From Pyricularia pennisetigena (lineage: Eukaryota > Ascomycota > Sordariomycetes > Magnaporthales > Pyriculariaceae): DNA of 64,000 nt. The stretch lies in NCBI RefSeq assembly GCF_004337985.1, contig NC_043744.1:3563205-3627204 (forward strand), read 5' to 3'. Position numbers and translations under genes: made by a program. Positions 35,399-45,916 of this stretch are shown piece by piece. Within the stretch, counting starts at the first letter, position 1. Each line of letters opens with the position of its first letter. The notes beneath the pieces were generated by a model that saw nothing but the letters and a program-made list of their open reading frames with translations, had not been told where the DNA came from and ran no database searches.

Positions 35399-36010
35399 AT
35401 GCAGTTCAAGAACATGCTCCTCCTGGCTTCTGCCACCAGCATCCTGGCCGCCCCCACCACCCTCGATGCGCCAGTCGCCAACGTTGACTCGGTGGTTCCC
35501 GCCATCGAGTTCGGCACCGCCGGCCACATCGAGACCCCGACGGCAGCCGACGAGCCCGAACGCAGCCTCGTCGAGCGCCAGGCCATCTCGGGCGCCATCA
35601 TCGGGGCCCTGACGCCCGTCCTCCAGGACCTGGCCACCAAGGCCGTCGACGAGGCCATCAAGCAGGCCGGCAACTTCATCAAGGACCTGCGCAACTGGAC
35701 GGCCGCCCGCGAGGCCTTCACGCAGGCCACGGTCCGCGAGATGTGGAACAGCAACCCCGACCCGGCAAAGTACCCGGCCGTCGTCTGCTACAACAAGGGC
35801 TATCACCTCGAGAGGCCCGAGGGCATCGCCGGCTGGACCAAGGTCGAGCTCAAGACCGGCCTCCTCCACACCGACTACGACTGCATGTACATGGAGGCCA
35901 ACAACAACTTCTACACCTGGTCCGACGGCGGCTACATCAACTACGCCTTCGGCATCGACAGGAACCGCTGCGAGTATGATCGCTCCACTGGCGACATCCT
36001 CTGCAGGTAA
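35399..36010 (+). CDS. Secreted DUF7888-like protein (203 aa)
   Basis: Single exon. Signal peptide 1-18 (MLLLASATSILAAP). A short acidic pro-region follows, ending near VERQ (about 58-61). An alpha-helical stretch (about 62-100) leads to a C-terminal domain with four Cys and conserved-looking Trp/Tyr: NPDPAKYP, CYNKGY, HTDYDCMYM and the closing CEYD...C. I recall this layout from the DUF7888 family of small secreted ascomycete proteins of unknown function; that name is from memory and unverified. It stands alone, downstream of the putative RiPP cluster and separated from it by 2.6 kb. A long C/T-rich tract just upstream suggests strong expression. An effector or cell-surface role is possible but unsupported. 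Confidence 0.82.
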   Translation: MQFKNMLLLASATSILAAPTTLDAPVANVDSVVPAIEFGTAGHIETPTAADEPERSLVERQAISGAIIGALTPVLQDLATKAVDEAIKQAGNFIKDLRNWTAAREAFTQATVREMWNSNPDPAKYPAVVCYNKGYHLERPEGIAGWTKVELKTGLLHTDYDCMYMEANNNFYTWSDGGYINYAFGIDRNRCEYDRSTGDILCR

Positions 36011-36864
36011 ACGGTTGCTGCTGCTCCCGAGTGTTAGCTATGGGTACGGGATGTGAATGGAAGGGAAAGTAGGACTGGGCATTTGTGACCATGAGAGCAA
36101 TTCTTGGCCAAGCACTCATCAAATAAGCTTCCAGATGATCGAAACTCTCCCGGCGCACTCATAATGGTTTGTGGTTATTTAATGTAAATGTCAGCACCTA
36201 CAAGAACAAACATGTGTATTTGCATCAGCTGTAATGACTGTCATCCATTCGTGACTGTATAATTCTAGCTTTATAATACACTCTCTATCATCGTACTCTC
36301 CTTTGGGTCAACTGCCTACTTGTTTTAGAATGAACAACTCTGAAAGACTCAACTTGGAAGCTAGACATGCTTAACTCCCCTGAGCTGGTCCAGTAAGCCA
36401 GTGGGGAATATTGCCCAGGAAGACATTAGGAGATATGCATGTATCTCCTACTCTGAATTACCATATTCTGCCGCATTACCCATACTTGCTTCTATGCCAC
36501 CAATGGTCAAGCTCAAGACTTGGTAATGGTCGTGAGTCTCAAGCCAAGCTTTCCATTTATACATGCAGGATGATTTGCAACCGTTGCCAAGACACTTTAA
36601 TTAAAACAAATTTATAGCTAAGACAAATCTCTCCTGAACAAAACTTGCGCGCTCTTATAGCGATGCTATTCAATAATCTTCTCTGGTTCAAGATGGACCA
36701 ACACCAGAACTAATCGGTCGCTCGGGTACCCAGCCCCCAAGGCCGGCGGAGAGCTTGTCCATCCCAGTTCGTCGTGCCCTCCTGGTTGTGACAACCGCCT
36801 CGTTCTCTGAGGGGCCTCGATATGAACACGCGTCAGTAATAACAACTTATCGATCTCTCGCATT
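36011..36864. other. Intergenic region
   Basis: AT-rich 3' flank. The minus-strand open frame 36666-36863 has no recognisable features and may be 3' UTR of the small gene that follows. Confidence 0.4.
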
Positions 36865-37119
36865 TTACAACAAGGAGATGTGATGTGAGGGGGACTTGCC
36901 AGTTGATCGGTCTGCTTCTTGCTGATCCTTGAGCTCGTCGACAGTGTTTACAGATTCGAGCGACGCACTGGCCTGCTGGGTATTGGCTGGGTAGAAATTC
37001 TTGGACGGCGAAAGGCGGTTGAGGATGGCGGCCAGCTTCGTCTGCTTCTTTTGCGGAGCAAGGCCTGATGTGTGGGAGGCGGCTGTGGCGACAGAAACGT
37101 TGCGGCTGCGAATGTCCAT
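36865..37119 (-). CDS. Small hypothetical protein (84 aa)
   Basis: I took the internal Met at 37119 as the start; the frame is open further upstream to 37170. The protein is hydrophilic, Ser/Thr-, Gln- and Lys-rich, with KKQTKLAAILNRLSPSKNF near the middle and an acidic DELKDQQEAD segment. There is no signal peptide or membrane segment. A possible GC donor (G|GCAAGT) near 36897 could extend it into another exon. I do not recognise a family. Coding status rests on composition only. Confidence 0.35.
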   Translation of the reverse strand: MDIRSRNVSVATAASHTSGLAPQKKQTKLAAILNRLSPSKNFYPANTQQASASLESVNTVDELKDQQEADRSTGKSPSHHISLL

Positions 37120-37643
37120 GGCTGGTGAAGGTGTTACAAGAAACAGGGTTCGAGAATAGGTCAGTAACAAATATGTTGAGAAGCTGTCACCTAGAAAGTT
37201 CTTTTATCTTGCCTTTTGAGGATGACAAGATGTTTACGGCCAAAGGGGCCAAAGGGGTTGGGAAGAAAAGGGAACACCACATCGCTCCTTATGTATAACG
37301 ACTGCTGGAAGTGCTGTTTGACTGGAATTCAGAGTCACAGATAATCAATCACCACCCATCGCCTGGCTCGCCTTCAACGTCGCCCAGCATTCAACAAGAC
37401 TGGCTAATCACCAAGGGTGCGCCGTCAGCGGCTTGCCCGGATTAGGAAACTCCGAGGCTGATTCGGGCCGTCTTGCATGTCGTACGATGTTGCGAAAAAA
37501 ATCAGGGACGTCATGTTTTTGTCTGGGCCAATAAAATGAGAACGATGTAATCATTTAAGTTCTTTGATAAGTNNNNNNNNNNNNNNNNNNCCCCTCACCT
37601 GCATACCACCTATGCAGACAGAGACCGCTACAGAACGTACTGG
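37120..37643. other. Intergenic region with a short gap
   Basis: Non-coding. It includes an 18-N gap at 37573-37590 just 3' of the permease gene. Confidence 0.5.
37573..37590. other. Assembly gap (18 N)
   Basis: Short N run downstream of the permease gene; no coding sequence is lost in the model given. Confidence 1.
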
Positions 37644-39457
37644 TTATTTGAGTTCTGTTAGAACCTGAAACGCCACCCGAAGGTTATCAAGAAAGGGCGT
37701 TATCTTATCGTACTCACCCTAAACTCATGGTTCTCGCGGTCCGTGAGGTCAAAAAACTCACTGTTTTCCCTATGGGCCTCGTGCGCGTACTTTTGGTCCC
37801 GCCTCTTGTTCTCCCATTTGTAGTAGAGCATGAGGACGACGGTCAGCAGAGCGGCGAACGCCGTCGACACGACCATGGCAATTTTGGCCGGGATGAAGCG
37901 CGGCTTGTCCTGCTCGCGGAACGTCAAGGGGCCGATGATGTTGCCCAAGCCTGAGCAAGGCGGCAGGTCAGCAGGTGAGTATTACGGTAGGTAATTGGGT
38001 GAAAGTGGCTGCTGCGACGAGCCGGAAAGCTGGCTACGGCAACTTACAAAAAGATATCAGCACAATGGCATTCATGGTAACTTTTTTGGTGTGACCGGCG
38101 TAGTTGGCTCCGGCGTACGAGTACATGAGAGGAAGGGAGGAGCCGATGAAGTTGGCAGAATAGTTGCCTATCATCTTGCCGACGACATAACCATCCTCGG
38201 GCAGAAACGCCATGAGATTGCTTCCGATGAAGCCCATTCCGAGAGTGGCAAGGATGAAAGGACCCCTCAAGTTGAATCTGCCGGCAAACCAGGTCCCGGT
38301 GATTGTGGCGAAGCAGGCAACGGCACCCGAGGGTATGGACAACAGAGCAGCCTGCTTGGAAGTAAAACCAAAACTTTGAATGACGGACGCCTGGTAGCTG
38401 CTTATGAAGCCGTTGGGTATGTTTGAAGAAAGCACAATGAGGACGAGCAGGAACGTCTGTGGGTCTCGGAAGCACTCATACACCTGGTACTTTTTGAGAT
38501 GCTTGTTCTCGACGCCCGTTTTGTTCCCCCTGAGCCGCTCGATGGCCCAGACCTTTTCCTCCTCGGTCAGTCGCGACTCCATGGGGCTGTCAGGCATGAA
38601 GAGCACGACCAGGATGCCGACGGCGACCGTGATCAGTCCAAAGACGAGGAACATGATCTGCCACGACCGCATGACGTCGCCCGTGTAGTGTTGGAATCCA
38701 AAAGACGTCAGGGCGCCCACCATCTTCCCGATGCCCGTGCCTACGTACCACAAACCCACGCGGGGAGGCTGTTCCGACTTGCGGTACCACATGGTCGTGA
38801 TGAGAATCAGCGACGGGGCCACGACGGCCTCGAAGCAGCCCAGCAGTACCCGCAACGTCACAAGTCCAGCCCAGCTGTTCGCGGCCGCTGTGCACGCCAC
38901 CATCAGGCCCCAGGCAAAGACGTTGAAGCCGAGGTACTTGGATGTCGGGAGTCGCTGCATCAGGTACCCGGTGGGGAACTCGAAGATGAGGTATGAGACG
39001 TAGAAAATGAGGGCTAGTTGCGAATACTGATCCGTGTTGATGCCCGTGTCCTTTTGCAGTCCCATGACGTTGGCGTAGTTGACTGTTGGATCGTTAGTGC
39101 TTGTGTTCCAGGTACCCGGTAAAGAGCTTGAAGAGAGTCCGTCTGCACTTACTGAGCGTCTTGTCGAGGTATTGCAAAAAGTAGCATGCAACTTTGTGGC
39201 CTCCATTGTCAGTTAATCGTTTCATTTCCAAGGGAGGACCATCAGAATCTCTCGGACTAACACATCAGCGGCATGATGGTGCGGTCAATCTTCCTCAGCA
39301 GTCGCTTCTCATCCGCTTCTGTCATGATTGCTGCCGTGCCATTATTGAGAAACTGCAAGGCGGCATCGCCGTCGCTGACGCTAACGTTTTCGCCGTCATG
39401 TTTCGGGTCGACGGTGGTCTGCTCCTTTTCCGACATCTTGAGAGGTTTGGGCGGCAA
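37644..39457 (-). CDS. MFS allantoate permease family transporter (Dal5-type, 507 aa, four introns)
   Basis: Exons on the minus strand: 39457-39262, 39191-39153, 39082-38048, 37950-37718 and 37664-37644. A 39-nt micro-exon encodes most of ACYFLQYLDKTL, the first helix, and a 21-nt last exon ends the protein. All introns are GT-AG and 53-97 nt long. Family marks are DRTIMPLM before helix 1, the LDKT..NYANVMGL block, PTGYLMQRLPTSKY after helix 2, the RVLLGCFEAVVAPS helix and the PDSPMESRLTEEEKVWAIERL cytosolic loop. The anion:cation symporter (ACS/Dal5) group imports allantoate, nicotinate, pantothenate, dipeptides and similar organic anions at the plasma membrane. The start could also be the Met seven codons in (39436). 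The substrate is unknown. Confidence 0.88.
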
Positions 39458-40893
39458 ACTTGTGATGAATGTTCAAATCTCAAGCCACAAAAATCCCCTA
39501 AATGACTCCATATCGTTTCGGCTTTATATACCTTGCAGTCAACGCCATTTGCTTCACCTCGTATTGTTGTCCAGTCGTCATTGCGGGGTTTTCCCCTCTT
39601 CCCGCCTCCGACGCCCCTTATCATCCATGCGACAGCATCAACAGTTGCAGCAGTAAAAGGCGAGCTCGAAATTGGAGTGTGCTCGTTGCCTATCTTATCG
39701 CCTTCCCATTCGACTAGTATCAGAATTGGAGTTATGGATCAATGCCTGCCCGGTCGTCGGCGGGGCCTCCGCAGCGTTCTGCCGATCGCAGATCGTCGCC
39801 CTATCTGTTCCGCTCAACCATCCCGCATCTCTGACCCTTGATTGGGGGAGCGAGATGCAACGTGGCAGGGGAACGTGAGCTTATCATGCGGCGAACTTTC
39901 AGGACCCGACCGGAAGCCGAGCTGACTGCCGTGTTTTGGAGCGGTTTCTTTTTCTAAGAGATTGCCGAACCCCCGAAAGGATTTGGTCGACTGCTTGATT
40001 TGAGCTTTGTTGCCGGAGCATATATTCCTGGTGAAAGATGACTTGCAGCGTACCAAACTGTATCAGAGCCAAGACGCAATCTTGGCCCACGTTTGTTGAC
40101 TGCGACACGGCTTAGGCGTCGATAAGCATTGATTAGATTTACCGCGTAACAAAGATATGACGGACAATGTGTCACAGAAGAATACAAACAGTTGTTCATG
40201 GCTTACAAGGCAACATCGGGTCGTGTACTATGAAGAGACATGGGCAAGTTTGCAATACCCAAGACAAGCATATTCAAAAAATTATAATACTATCTTGTGG
40301 AACGTAACTTTGATGCGCAGAAACATACTCCCGACGTATTGACCCCGGCAGCCCCACTATTGTCAATTCGGCCTCCGCTTACGTAGGTTGCCACGGCCAG
40401 GTTTAGCATAGCACGGAAGCTAGTTTATTTGCACCCATCGACGAAGATCTTCCTCTGAGGAGGAAAGGAAATAAATCAAACTGCTGAGCTCAATGCGACG
40501 CGGATAAAAGGTTAAGTTACCCTGGTGAGTTGTTGCTCAGGGGTCAGGGTCAGGGTCTTTTTAATTTCAGGGTTTATATTTCTTAACAACTGTAGACTCA
40601 AAATACAAATAGTTAGGTGAAACTCTTTTTACTTAATAGTAGCATTTTAAATGGTTATACTGGCTACAGCGCATTCAAGTTTGTAGCTTTCTCTATATAT
40701 AGATATGATAAGAGAAATCAAAAGAATTTACACTTTGAAAACTTCTACAAATAAAAGCCAAAAACGCATTTTCAAATTCCAACATATTCCACTACATTCC
40801 CAATCACAGTCGCGACATTTTTTCACATTAATAACCTACTGTTTCCAAATCATTTCTTGCTTCAACTGAAGCCTGAGTTATTGCAATTTTGAA
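39458..40893. other. Intergenic region
   Basis: No supported gene. GC-normal to about 40.4 kb, then AT-rich. The plus-strand end is the 5' flank of the secreted-protein pseudogene (TATATATA at about 40695-40702). Confidence 0.45.
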
Positions 40894-41361
40894 ATGCAGT
40901 TCAAAGCCTTTTTTACGAGCCCCGCCCTTTTCGCTATGCTACAAACCGGCGTCCTTGCCAATCGACGACCCTGCGACGTCGCCCTTCTTGTCGATAAAGG
41001 TCAATAAGCCGCTTATAGTTCTGCTTATGCCAACGACGACAGATCTTTTGACTAAGAGGGCAAAGCTTATAAAATCTACTTTGACTCTGCATGAAACGCT
41101 GCTGCATTAACTAAGTTACAACCAAAACGGTTGTTCGGTAGGAATTCAAGACCAGGTGACTTAGCCCCTTCTAAAAACTTTACAAACGAAGCTGGTCACG
41201 GGCAAATATGCAAGGTGGTATATTACATATATAGCCATGTGGTATCCAAAGTTGGCTTCAATGTTTCCTCGGATCTGTTCTCTATTGGGCAAAAGATCTC
41301 TGGAACTGTAGTGGGTGGCTATATACATTGGTATGCGGAATGCCAGACCCCACTGTCGTAG
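40894..41361 (+). pseudogene. Small secreted protein pseudogene with three in-frame stops
   Basis: From the ATG at 40894 one frame runs 155 sense-plus-stop codons to a final TAG at 41359. Its first 22 residues form a signal peptide (hydrophobic ALFAMLQTGVLA). The frame is broken by TAA at 41005, TAA at 41053 and TGA at 41092, with no frameshift. Each stop is one C-to-T step from CAA or CGA, as RIP would produce. The second half (41131-41361) is open and ends in an aromatic-rich GGYIHWYAEC. The size and signal suggest an effector-type secreted protein now dead; the family is not recognised. AT-rich surroundings support RIP leakage. An alternative is a two-exon gene, but no splice signals remove the stops neatly. 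Confidence 0.6.
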
Positions 41362-41507
41362 GCATATACTACTATATCCTTGATTAGTGCCTTTGAAAGC
41401 AACGTCTATTCTATCCTAGTCTAACATTGTCAACACACATATCTGATTCCTTTGCATAAGCCCCCAGTCACAATTCTTCTGTCAACAGCTGTTGCGACAC
41501 CGACACG

Positions 41508-42297
41508 TCATAGCTTGGATGCAATCTTGCCCTCCTTTTTAGGAGCACTAACATAGCCCCCTTCCACATTTTCCTTGTTGATCACCCGTCCCTCTGCATC
41601 CCTCTTGATGCCCAACTCCATCAACTTGTCAAATACCTTGGCGAAATCCGCAAAGAAAAGCTCTTGATCGTCCTTGTACAGCTTGACCCACTTGGCAAAC
41701 ACCGGATCGGACGTGAGCGACAGGTCCGTGGGCAACATCATCAGCTCGTCCCCCGTGACCTCGTCGACGGCCACGAATTGCTTCAGCCCCGTCGCGGCCA
41801 CAATCTTCTCCCGCCAGTCCTCGCTCAGCAGCAGGCGGAAGTACTGGTTCGAGAACCTGGTCGGGTTGTTGACCCACTTGCCCTCGAACCCCGAGTTGGC
41901 CGGATGGCAGCGGCCGAGCGAGTGCGCGCCGGACAGGGCCACGATCTCGCGGTCGTCGAAGCCCATGCGGTAAAAGACCTCGCGGACGTGCGCGGCGCCC
42001 TGCGTCGCGTCCGGCAGCCTGCCCCGCGGTGGCACCCTGCTGTCGTCGGCAAAATCGGTCCGCCCTGGCCGCCAGGCGATCTCGGGTCCGCCCATGGCCC
42101 GCACCGCCACGACGCCGGCCAGCGTCCACAGGTCCGCGTACGTGATCCACGGGTGCCGCGCCTTGACGGGCTCGAGGAACCGCCGGGCGTTTTGCAGCCC
42201 TGCGTTGGCTGGGTCGCCGCCCTCGGCTTCGTAGCGCATTCCGGCGCCATTGGAGCCGCCTGTGTCTGTCGCCTTGTCGTATGTGCCGGCGGAGTGC
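41508..42297 (-). CDS. Cytochrome c peroxidase-type haem peroxidase, N-terminus lost in gap
   Basis: Class I peroxidase. After the acceptor AG at 42298-42299 the exon opens with the end of the Trp codon and HSAGTYD, the distal haem His. Then follow [11 protein letters not shown], a Trp/Asp region (WITYADLW), [34 protein letters not shown] with the proximal His, and MMLPTDLSL. The C-terminal extension ends GKIASKL. Yeast Ccp1 and fungal cytosolic relatives reduce H2O2 using cytochrome c. The missing roughly 40 N-terminal residues, including the distal Arg, should lie in or beyond the 122-N gap; the poly-A run next to the gap explains the break. The residual HKR codons before the acceptor are intron, not protein. 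Without the N-terminus, mitochondrial or cytosolic location cannot be told. Confidence 0.88.
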
Positions 42298-42305
42298 CTT
42301 TTGTG

Positions 42306-42427
42306 NNNNNNNNNNNNNNNNNNNNNNNNNNNNNNNNNNNNNNNNNNNNNNNNNNNNNNNNNNNNNNNNNNNNNNNNNNNNNNNNNNNNNNNNNNNNNNN
42401 NNNNNNNNNNNNNNNNNNNNNNNNNNN
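42306..42427. other. Assembly gap (122 N) beside a poly-A run
   Basis: N run followed by 25 A (42428-42452). It hides the 5' exon(s) of the peroxidase gene. Confidence 1.
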
Positions 42428-42452
42428 AAAAAAAAAAAAAAAAAAAAAAAAA

Positions 42453-43251
42453 GTTCACGGCCCACCGAGATAGTGCTCATTGATAACGATGGAGTTATAT
42501 CTGGGGAACAGACCCGGTCGCTTGACATCTTAAAGCGATCCACCTTGTGGAATATGCTTGTAATCGCCGACGAATCCAGGCCGATGCATCCCTTGCATCT
42601 ACCACGTGATGTGCCCCACTTTTGCTCAGGCTGCTCAGGCAAGAGTCACCCGCGCGAAGGTGCTGTTCAGGCTGTTCGAGCGTTGTTCAATATCAATCTG
42701 CTTAGGGGTCGGCTCAGTCCACATGCCATTTTCGGTAATTTGGTGATTCGAATAATCCCCAATCTGGGCCTTCCTATGGACCAAAACTAATCTTCCAAAA
42801 AGCGTGAGTCAATAACAGTCCTTATACCAGTCCATAAAATGGTAAAATGTCCCAAAACAAATATTCCACATTTTGACAAAAAGTTCCAGTTAAATATTTA
42901 CACTAAATTGCTCAAAAGGTCAACAAAATGCTGCGCAAGGTGAATATCAATTTTGAAATGAATTTCCTCGCGCAGACTTCAGCTAAAAATCAAAGACATG
43001 TGCCAGAAAGAGCGGTAGCAGGTTTAGCGATATTCAAGCCCCATTCGTGACAAATGAAACTAGGAGAAACGGCCATTGCAGCTCCCAAAAATGATGAGAG
43101 ACGGGAGTGATTGTTTGCCATCTTATTTTCAATTATGCTTTCCTTTTTTGGGAAACCTGTTGTTGGCAGCGTGTGCCATTTAATGATGTAAAACGAATAC
43201 AAAATATCGGAAGTGCAGTTGTTATTCCTGTGGAGATATTTCAAATTAAAA

Positions 43252-43289
<38 letters not shown>

Positions 43290-43608
43290 ATTCAATCAGT
43301 CAAAATAATGAAACTGCAAATCAAATTGTGCTGTACCAAACGTACTAGGAAATATTTGTTGGCGCTTATTTTGTTTTGATAGCGGTTATAGCTTATTTTT
43401 TATAGTTTTTTAACGTTAAAATACTTAACTGTGGTTAAATATTTGCATATAATAAGAACAATAAAAACAATATATGCTTAATAAGAAAAACCAAAATTGG
43501 GATCTGCTTTTAAATTCGAAGCTAAAATCATTTATAGTTAAATATCTTTTTAAAATATCTCCTATATAGATCGAGGGGAGTCGCGAAACAAGAGGCGGCG
43601 TGAAGAGA
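42453..43608. other. AT-rich intergenic DNA with an (AT)n microsatellite
   Basis: No gene supported. Composition falls to strongly AT-rich from about 42.8 kb. An (AT)15 repeat occupies 43255-43284. This is the left edge of the second decayed island. Confidence 0.5.
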
Positions 43609-44330
43609 TTATGACTGACTTCGGCCTTTGGAGACGATGGAAAACAGTCTTTGGAGCATTTTGGCGTGTTGGTGTTTTGTGATGCGGGGACGTTTGTCGA
43701 TGCTTCGCTTGTTGAACGTATAGCTAAGAGCCAGGCCCAGCCTTCTCAATAATTCATTTTTAGCCCCCGGTGTGTTGATAAGCCTTGCCACCCCTTTCCT
43801 GAAAAATTAGTACTGCTCGGCTGTGAAAACGGGGTAAATTCTGCGTCGCATATAGTGAATGCACCCAAATAGCTTGAAATGCTGGCCAGACGAGTCGATT
43901 AAACCCAGCCTTTCCTTGGCTGCACATGGGGCAATATAGCCGTTTCGGGCACCCGCGTGGATAACTGCTTGTTGTGAAGGCCAGTGAAAACTTGTTGACT
44001 CTTGAGCCCGGTGTTGTCTGTCAAATACCCGGAAAGCGTGAAATTCCGCAAACAGCGCTTTTGCAATGCCTTTCTTGCCAGCCGGGCTCGGTTTGCCGCA
44101 AATCAAGCGTTTGGTCAATCAAGTCCGTAACGTCGGGATCAATTGTTTTATAATATATCCCGTGCAGAACGTGTCCTTTTTACTTAAGGGAAGTGGCAAG
44201 CAAAACTTTGCCGCCTTTTTGGATTACTACCATCGCAGCGGGAGCCTTTTTGTTCGAAAGTCCTCTCGTGTTGGTGAAATCGTCCAAAGCTATATTAGCC
44301 AGAAACCCGGCCTTAACGGGACTAAGCGCT
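43609..44330 (-). pseudogene. Decayed protein-coding relic, possibly deaminase-like fold
   Basis: Minus-strand coding-looking segments lie in conserved order but in shifting frames. One frame holds a His-Cys-x4-Cys cluster near 44060. A neighbouring frame (43807-44118) contains a Pro-Cys pair near 43930. A good intron end (TACTAAT branch, TTTTTCAG acceptor at 43799) leads into a last open segment, 43609-43798. HxE/HC...PC spacing loosely recalls cytidine-deaminase-fold proteins, but that is a weak memory-based suggestion. At least one frameshift and one TAA (about 44180) mean it is not functional as assembled. The local GC is higher than in the surrounding AT-rich DNA, which marks it as a former gene. 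Confidence 0.3.
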
Positions 44331-45416
44331 GTGCCAGGTGTGATTCTATAAAAATCCAAGTTGAAAGTCCTCCATTCCGTTTGCGGGATCGAGCTGGTTC
44401 CTGGTGGTGTTTGTGGCGGCGGCGTCAGGACGAAGTGGGAAAGGCTTGCATGACAACCGATGCCAACAATCGGAAAAGAAATAATGAATGTAAAACGAAA
44501 TGCATGACGACTGGATTGAACCAACAAGAAAATAAACAACAAAGGCCCAATGGGAAAGAAATCTAGGTAGAGAGGTTGTTTGGTCATGGATGTTTACCCT
44601 TGTTTTTCTATATAACGGGCCAAGCTTTATATAGTTGGTGAATTTATAAGTAGCCTCGTTACGAAACGCTAGCAAGTCCATAAGAGCACAGATATACAGA
44701 CTTACAAGGGGATTACATTTCAGTGACCATTTTAAAATAACTTCGCAGCCACAAATATTGATTAATTAATAGTACAATGCGACTAATGTAGAAGTCCATT
44801 GTCACGGAATACCGACAACGGTCTCAAAGCCAGAAAATAGATAATTATACTGGAAAAACTTACAAGTGATAACTGGGGTAAAGGCCAGACTGGAAATCCA
44901 AGTGAACAGACCGTTGTTGCACGTTTGCATTGCCCTTGCAAATTTCCTTGGTTAACCGGCGCCCTTTAAGGCATCGGGATGCTTGCTTTAGTTTTCTCCC
45001 GAACTTGCTGGCTACTGCAGTAGCAGAGTCTATGCTAGTAGAGCTTCCGTTACGTTGCCTGAAAGCACGTCGTCGAAAGCAACCAAAGGCAAGCTTTGCA
45101 TGGGCATCAACCAGTGGTGATAAATGACCAAAACAGAAATCCACACAAGCAATTTACACCAAACACCATTTGATAACTTTGTTAAAGTGTGTGGACAGAT
45201 TGTCACGCCTAAACTTTGGTTAGAACTTGGAAGCTATTTGTATTTTGTGATTGAATTCGCAACTCTCGACTGGCAATGTTTGAGCATACGGTCAAAAGTT
45301 CGTAGGAATTCGTTGACGATGGCTTTCCCAAGAAGCTTGGCTTTATAAAATTTTATAGTATCTCCTTCGTTTGCCGAGAATATGCTTTTGTAAGATTAGA
45401 GGGGTAAGTCCATGCC
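44331..45416. other. Decayed AT-rich stretch between two gene relics
   Basis: Short open frames on both strands (for example 44860-45144 minus) without recognisable domains. Possibly 5' parts of the relic on the left. Confidence 0.35.
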
Positions 45417-45916
45417 TCATTGCTCACGCATCCCTATGTGATGAGCAAGCATTTCGTGACCATGTAACCCGCTTTGCTCGATAATATAACCGATTTCATT
45501 TACCTTGACTGTACCAAGATAGGCTTCGTTGACATAAAACGTGGTCTGTGAGGTCTCGCGGGTGCGGGGAGGACCGGTCCCGAGCACGTCGAGGGTAGAG
45601 TCCATCCCCACCGGCTCGAATTCAATCCAACCCACAATGCTACGCCACCGGACTTTGGACAAAACCAGAAATTCAGCTTCCTTGGGAAAGGGGTATTTTT
45701 CGCCGTTTTTGCGTACATAGCGGCCATATTGAGAACCTCGATCTCGCTTGTGTCGATGTAACAAATATAGATTCGGCGGCGTTTGATGATTTTCAGGGCA
45801 TATTTCCGGGCGAAATCCCTTTTAGAAGATGTTTGGATAGGCTCAGACGACCGTTTAAAACGCGTCAAGCTTTTCTGGACGGGGTCTTTTGGGCGATATC
45901 TAATGCTGTTAAGCAC
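45417..45916 (-). pseudogene. Relic resembling fungal heat-labile-enterotoxin-like (ADP-ribosyltransferase) proteins
   Basis: Two overlapping minus-strand frames share a region where one continues the other, so a frameshift is likely near 45745. The downstream frame has a PFP-x-E-A-E-F pattern followed by a V-x-W-x-S-I-x-G-W block. I associate this with the C-terminal part of enterotoxin-A-like ART domains found in many copies in some plant-associated ascomycetes. The N-terminal catalytic Arg region is not visible. It is broken and lies in a decayed island. The family assignment is from memory and tentative; nothing here could encode a complete enzyme. Confidence 0.28.

Noticed and set aside
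42250..42790. ORFs spanning the 122-N gap near the peroxidase gene
   Set aside because: They exist only by translating N runs and poly-A.
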